Below are positions 60,441 through 64,000 of a stretch of 64,000 bases of DNA, piece by piece. The stretch spans positions 1 through 64,000 of the forward strand of contig NZ_BDBP01000040.1 of assembly GCF_001613045.1 (NCBI RefSeq). The letters are read 5' to 3'. Below the pieces are notes generated by a model. The model worked only from the letters and a program-made list of their open reading frames with translations, had not been told where the DNA came from and did no database searches. How positions within the stretch are numbered: the first letter of the stretch is position 1; every line of letters starts with the position of its first letter. The DNA comes from Nocardia lijiangensis NBRC 108240 (GTDB taxonomy: Bacteria; Actinomycetota; Actinomycetes; Mycobacteriales; Mycobacteriaceae). The position numbers and the translations under genes are program-made.

Positions 60441-61565
60441 TCAGGAGAGCTTTTCGACGACCCAGTCGATGCTGCGGGTGAGCTGGCTCACGTCCTCCGG
60501 GTCGATGGCGGGGAACATGCCGACGCGCAGCTGGTTGCGGCCCAGCTTGCGGTAGGGCTCGGTGTCGACGATTCCGTTGGCCCGCAGCACCTTCGCGACC
60601 TGTGCCGCGTCCACCGAATCGGCGAAGTCGATGGTGCCGACGACCTGCGAGCGGTGCGCCGGGTCGGTGACGTACGGGGTGGCGTATTCGCTCGACTCGG
60701 CCCACGCGTACAGCCGCGAGGAGGAATCCAGCGTCCGCTTGACCGCCCAGTCCAGGCCGCCGTTGCCGTTCAGCCACTCGATCTGGTTGGCGAACAGCAG
60801 CAGGGTGCCCAGCGCCGGGGTGTTGTAGGTCTGGTCCTTGGTGCTGTTGTCGATCGCGACCGGCAGCGAGAGGAACTCGGGGGTCCAGCGGCCGCTGTTC
60901 TTGATCTCCTCGACGCGCTCCAGCGCCGCGGGGCTCATCAGCGCGACCCACAGGCCGCCGTCGGCGGCGAAGCACTTCTGCGGCGCGAAGTAGTAGACGT
61001 CGGCGTCGGTGATGTTCACCGGCAGGCCGCCCGCGCCGGAGGTGGCGTCGATGGCGATCAGCGCGTGCTCGGAACCGGCCGGACGCTGCACCGGAATGGC
61101 CACGCCCGTGGAGGTTTCGTTGTGCGCCCAGCCGATCAGGTCGGCCGACGGGTCGGCCACCGGCTCGGGGGCGCTGCCCGGCTCGGACGAGACCACGATC
61201 GGGTCGCCGATGAACGGGTTGCCCTTGGCCACGGAGGCGAACTTGCTGGAGAACTCACCGTTGGTCAGGTGCAGCGAGCGCTCGCGGATCAGGCCGAACG
61301 CGGCGGCGTCCCAGAACGCGGTGGTGCCGCCGTTGCCGAGGACGACCTCGTAGCCGTCGGGCAGGGCGAAGAGCTCGCGCAGGCCGTTGCGCACCCGCGC
61401 GACCACGTCCTTCACCGGCTTCTGCCGGTGAGAGGTTCCGAACACCGAGGCCCCCACCTTGACGAGGGACTCCAGCTGTTCCGGGCGCACCTTGGAGGGG
61501 CCACAGCCGAACCGTCCGTCGGCGGGCTTGAGATCGTCGGGAATGGTCGGGAACGCAGTGGTCAT
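60441..61565 (-). CDS. serC: Phosphoserine aminotransferase
   Basis: Converts 3-phosphohydroxypyruvate to phosphoserine with glutamate (and serves pyridoxal phosphate synthesis in some bacteria). The 374-residue protein matches the mycobacterial SerC form (Rv0884c): KPADGRFGCGPSKVRPEQLE, FGTSHRQKPVKDVV, VLGNGGTTAFWDAAAF, GWAHNETSTGVAIPV, DVYYFAPQKCFAADGGLW (PLP lysine) and GRNQLRVGMFPAIDPEDV. TATTCT lies exactly 7 nt before ATG 61565 on the minus strand and no ribosome site is seen: leaderless. It closes the syntenic block. Confidence 0.95.
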   Translation of the reverse strand: MTTAFPTIPDDLKPADGRFGCGPSKVRPEQLESLVKVGASVFGTSHRQKPVKDVVARVRNGLRELFALPDGYEVVLGNGGTTAFWDAAAFGLIRERSLHLTNGEFSSKFASVAKGNPFIGDPIVVSSEPGSAPEPVADPSADLIGWAHNETSTGVAIPVQRPAGSEHALIAIDATSGAGGLPVNITDADVYYFAPQKCFAADGGLWVALMSPAALERVEEIKNSGRWTPEFLSLPVAIDNSTKDQTYNTPALGTLLLFANQIEWLNGNGGLDWAVKRTLDSSSRLYAWAESSEYATPYVTDPAHRSQVVGTIDFADSVDAAQVAKVLRANGIVDTEPYRKLGRNQLRVGMFPAIDPEDVSQLTRSIDWVVEKLS

Positions 61566-61720
61566 GGCCAACAGAATAAAGAGTGTCCGACCTGCTCGGT
61601 TCGTGCGGGTGGGTGCCCGAGGCCCGTGACGTCTCGGAAACCGGCCAAGGTGTGATCAATTACTCATAGGTTCGATGTATTGCTGTGGCGTGCGCCACAG
61701 TCCGGCTACCCTTTCCGCCC

Positions 61721-62416
61721 ATGGGCATGGCGTCGGCTAACTCCGGGTGGCGGATACGCGCCCGGCGATCACGGAACTTCGGCCTGCGGGCGGGCGCGCT
61801 GTCGGGGGCGGCGCGGCGCGAATTGCTGATTCGCGGCACGGCGGGATCGGCGACCATTCTCGGCGTGCGGAAGGGTTCGGCCCCGGCGTTCGCCCGGCCC
61901 TTCGGGGCGGGTCCCGGGCCGCAGCCGCGGCGGGAGCCCGGCCACGTGTTCTGGGTTCGCGTGCAGATCGACGGGGAGCCGCCCTACGAGACCCGGGTGC
62001 GGCAGCGGGTGCGCGAGGAAGACCTGGAGTGGATGCAGCCTGCCGACGTGGTCGCCTGCCGCGTCGATCCCGGGGATCGGGACCGGCTGGTGCTCTACGT
62101 GCCCGACGCGGGCGAGGCGACCAGGGTGAGCATCGCCAAGGTTCTCGCCGACGGACGCAGGGCCGACGCGACCGTGCTGGCGGCCGCGCCGGTGGCGGCC
62201 GACTACTCCGGCCGCGACGATCCGGTGCTTCGCCTGGATCTCGAGCTGCGGGCCTGGGACGAGCCGGTGCCGTGGCGGGTCCGCCTGATCCAGCCGGTGC
62301 CGCTGGCCGCGATCGGCCTCGTCGACCTCGGCCAGCACCTCGAGGTGGCGTTCTTCGCCGTCGATCGCGGTGAATCCGTCGCGGTGGACTGGGCGGCCTC
62401 GCTCGGCGACGAATAA
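61721..62416 (+). CDS. Conserved hypothetical protein
   Basis: A 231-residue soluble protein, basic at the N-terminus (SGWRIRARRSRNFGLRAGAL) and beta-rich later (VFWVRVQIDGEPPYETRVRQ, DRLVLYVPDAGEATRVSIAK, ADATVLAAAPVAADYSGRDD, LRLDLELRAWDEPVPWRVRL). The two similar beta segments suggest a duplicated fold. No family is recognised. The start is ATG 61721 or 61727; TACCCT (61707-61712) lies 8 nt before the first, so it is probably leaderless. Divergent from serC. Confidence 0.7.
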   Translation: MGMASANSGWRIRARRSRNFGLRAGALSGAARRELLIRGTAGSATILGVRKGSAPAFARPFGAGPGPQPRREPGHVFWVRVQIDGEPPYETRVRQRVREEDLEWMQPADVVACRVDPGDRDRLVLYVPDAGEATRVSIAKVLADGRRADATVLAAAPVAADYSGRDDPVLRLDLELRAWDEPVPWRVRLIQPVPLAAIGLVDLGQHLEVAFFAVDRGESVAVDWAASLGDE

Positions 62417-62461
62417 CGCGTTCCGCGTGGATCGCGGCCTGTCGCACTAGGGTCGACCGGT

Positions 62462-63103
62462 GTGGGTGCGGTGCGGTCGAGACACAGTTACGCCGGGCAG
62501 TCGGTCGCGGAGCGGCAGGTCGAGCGGCGCGCGCTGTTCTTCGACGCGGCGCTCACGGTCTTCGCGGAGAAGACGTACGCGCACAGCTCCGTCACCGATA
62601 TCTGCGCGGTAGCCGGGCTGTCGCGCAGGCAGTTCTACGAGCAGTACACCGACCGGGAGGAACTGCTCGTCGAGGTCTACGACCGGATTCACGAGCAGGC
62701 GCGCGACGCCGTCGCGCAGGCGCTCGTCACGGCGGGCGCCACCGAGCCGCGCGTTCTGACGGATGTGGCCATCCGCGCATACATCGAGGCCGTCGTCGGC
62801 GACATCCGCAAGGCGAAGGTTGCGTTCGTGGAGATCGTCGGCGTCAGCGAGGCGGTGGAGCGGCATCGCGCCGAGGTCAGGGATCGGTGGGGCGCCGTCG
62901 TCGAGGCCGCGGCCGCGTCGTTGCCGGGTGTGCGCACGCCGCCGGGTGGCTGGCGAGTAGCCATGGCGGCGTTCATCGGCGCGGTCAACGGCCTCGTGCA
63001 CCAGTGGAGCCTCGATGATCCGCGCCCGCCCGTCGACGTGCTCGTCGACGTGCTGACCACGCTGCTCACCGCGCTGGCACTGCCGGGCGACGCGTCGGCC
63101 TGA
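62462..63103 (+). CDS. TetR/AcrR-family regulator
   Basis: A 213-residue regulator with an HTH at about 20-65 (RRALFFDAALTVFAEKTYAH, SSVTDICAVAGLSRRQFYEQ, YTDREELLVEVYD) and a helical C-terminal ligand domain. TAGGGT (62448-62453) lies 8 nt before GTG 62462: leaderless. It precedes the lipase gene on the same strand; the palindrome between them is its likely operator, though another TetR protein could bind it. Confidence 0.87.
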   Translation: MGAVRSRHSYAGQSVAERQVERRALFFDAALTVFAEKTYAHSSVTDICAVAGLSRRQFYEQYTDREELLVEVYDRIHEQARDAVAQALVTAGATEPRVLTDVAIRAYIEAVVGDIRKAKVAFVEIVGVSEAVERHRAEVRDRWGAVVEAAAASLPGVRTPPGGWRVAMAAFIGAVNGLVHQWSLDDPRPPVDVLVDVLTTLLTALALPGDASA

Positions 63104-63143
63104 TTGCGATCCAGAACACATTCGTGCCATAGTGTGGCCCACA

Positions 63144-63163
63144 TTGAGACGCGGGCGTCTCAA
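63144..63163. promoter_or_regulatory. Operator of the lipase gene, 9+2+9 perfect palindrome
   Basis: TTGAGACGC-GG-GCGTCTCAA, 28 bp before the lipase start and 40 bp after the TetR stop. A possible -10 (TAGTGT) lies just upstream, so a bound protein would block transcription. Confidence 0.8.
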
Positions 63164-63191
63164 TCGCGGAAATCGTGAGGATGTGGGGTCG

Positions 63192-64000
63192 ATGAGGACC
63201 AGAACGAGGCCGGGGCGGATGCGCCGGTTCGGCATGGTGTCGATGAGCGCGGCGGTCGCCGTCTCGCTCGCGGGGGTCGGTGCGCAGGCGGGAGCGGAGC
63301 CGGACGCGCCGGTCACCCCTCCCGTCGAAGCCGCGCGGGTGTTGCCGCTGCCGCCCGAACTCGACCCCGGCTTCTACCGTCAGCCTGCGGAAGTGCTCGC
63401 CGCCGCGGCGCCGGGCGAGGTGATCGCGGTACGCCAGGTCAATCTCGCGAACTTCGGGCTCATCCCGCTCAACGTCGACGCCTGGCAGGTCTCCTACCGC
63501 TCCAACGACAGCAGGGACCAGCCCATTTCGGCCGTCGCCACGCTGATCAAGCCGCGCGGTGTCGCGCCGGAGCCGCGCAAGTTGCTGTCGTTGCAGATCG
63601 CGGAGGACTCCACCGCCGGCTACTGCACACCCTCCTACGCGCTCCAGCACCTCTCGGTCGCGCCGCTGCTCGGGCAGATCGTGGCGCCGGGCGAGTTCGT
63701 CTTCGCCCAGGCCGCGTTGCAGCAAGGCTGGGCCGTGGTCATCCCCGACCATCAGGGCCCGAATTCCGCGTATGCCGCTGGCCCACTCGGCGGCCGGATC
63801 ACCCTCGACGGCATCCGCGCCGCGACCTCGTTCGCGCCGCTCGAAGTCGGCCCGGACGCGCCGGTCGGGCTCTACGGCTACTCGGGCGGTTCCATGCCGA
63901 CGGGTCACGCCGCCGAAATGCGGGCCACCTACGCGCCCGAATTGAACATCGTCGGCGCGGCGCAGGGCGGCGTCGGCGCCGACCTCGGCGCCACGCTGAA
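63192..64000 (+). CDS. Secreted triacylglycerol lipase, LIP family (cut by window edge)
   Basis: The first 269 codons of an exported alpha/beta-hydrolase. Signal peptide at about 1-36 (MRRFGMVSMSAAVAVSLAGV core, cut near AGA-EP). The mature part has DPGFYRQPAEVLAAAAPGEV, VSYRSNDSRDQPISAVATLI, LQIAEDSTAGYCTPSYAL, WAVVIPDHQGPNSAYAAG and the nucleophile elbow GLYGYSGGSMPTG, as in Candida-type secretory lipases found in Nocardia and Mycobacterium. The Asp and His of the triad lie beyond the window. The start is ATG 63192, with GGGG upstream. Confidence 0.9.
   Translation, partial: MRTRTRPGRMRRFGMVSMSAAVAVSLAGVGAQAGAEPDAPVTPPVEAARVLPLPPELDPGFYRQPAEVLAAAAPGEVIAVRQVNLANFGLIPLNVDAWQVSYRSNDSRDQPISAVATLIKPRGVAPEPRKLLSLQIAEDSTAGYCTPSYALQHLSVAPLLGQIVAPGEFVFAQAALQQGWAVVIPDHQGPNSAYAAGPLGGRITLDGIRAATSFAPLEVGPDAPVGLYGYSGGSMPTGHAAEMRATYAPELNIVGAAQGGVGADLGATL

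Overview
The window is GC-rich actinobacterial DNA from a mycolic-acid-type organism, most likely Nocardia. The supporting evidence is gene content: an acyl-ACP desaturase of the DesA type, a salicylate-starting siderophore locus with IdeR-type iron boxes, an Rpf protein behind a candidate c-di-AMP riboswitch, a SepH-type cell division protein and an MCE-associated protein. From about 28 kb to 61.5 kb the gene order follows, from memory, the Mycobacterium tuberculosis block Rv0858c to Rv0884c (dapC to serC), with lineage-specific insertions. No phage, IS element or CRISPR array was found.

Layout. 0-5 kb: a cut-off gene with an octapeptide-repeat tail (possibly a LytR-CpsA-Psr protein), dusB, an MCE-associated membrane protein, desA, a probable decayed gene and tRNA-Lys. 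5-9.9 kb: a butyrolactone-receptor-like TetR behind a palindrome-rich leader, a tRNA-Glu/Asp/Phe cluster, then an unusual pair encoding a helix-hairpin-helix plus zincin metallopeptidase and a HEAT-repeat protein. 9.6-15.4 kb: polyprenol-phosphate mannose synthase, a membrane protein, and coupled plsB and HAD-PlsC acyltransferase genes. 15.7-22.5 kb: iron-regulated salicylate synthase, salicyl-AMP ligase and an ArCP-Cy-A-PCP NRPS, with three iron boxes. 22.5-28 kb: an SDR, an AhpD-like protein, a DAHP synthase behind a leader peptide containing Tyr-Phe-Trp-Phe, a methyltransferase/GNAT pair, an ECF41-type sigma factor and a small repeat protein.

28-42 kb: dapC followed by a gene remnant, a CPBP protease, a TRIC-like channel, two LysE exporters, XPB helicase, an M1 metallopeptidase, a lipoprotein, an XPB-partner-like protein and rpfA. 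42-58.5 kb: a CspB-like protein, DUF2771 and MFS genes, a glutamine cyclase lipoprotein, DUF3027, a sacsin-like ATPase, a TetR/ceramidase pair with its operator, DUF2530, MarR, YccF, an Eis-like acetyltransferase, a TrmH methyltransferase and DUF2537. 58.7-64 kb: sepH, a 112-bp tandem repeat tract, serC, a hypothetical gene, a TetR gene, and a secreted lipase cut by the window edge and preceded by a 20-bp perfect palindrome.

Most convergent gene pairs are separated by long perfect hairpins without a clear T-tract. Many starts overlap the upstream stop by 4 bp. About ten genes have a TANNNT box 6-8 nt before the start codon and no Shine-Dalgarno sequence, so they are probably leaderless. Systems most worth following up are the aromatic leader peptide before DAHP synthase, the HhH-zincin/HEAT pair, the GDWF-repeat small protein, and the two copies of the TetR operator sequence found 14 kb apart.
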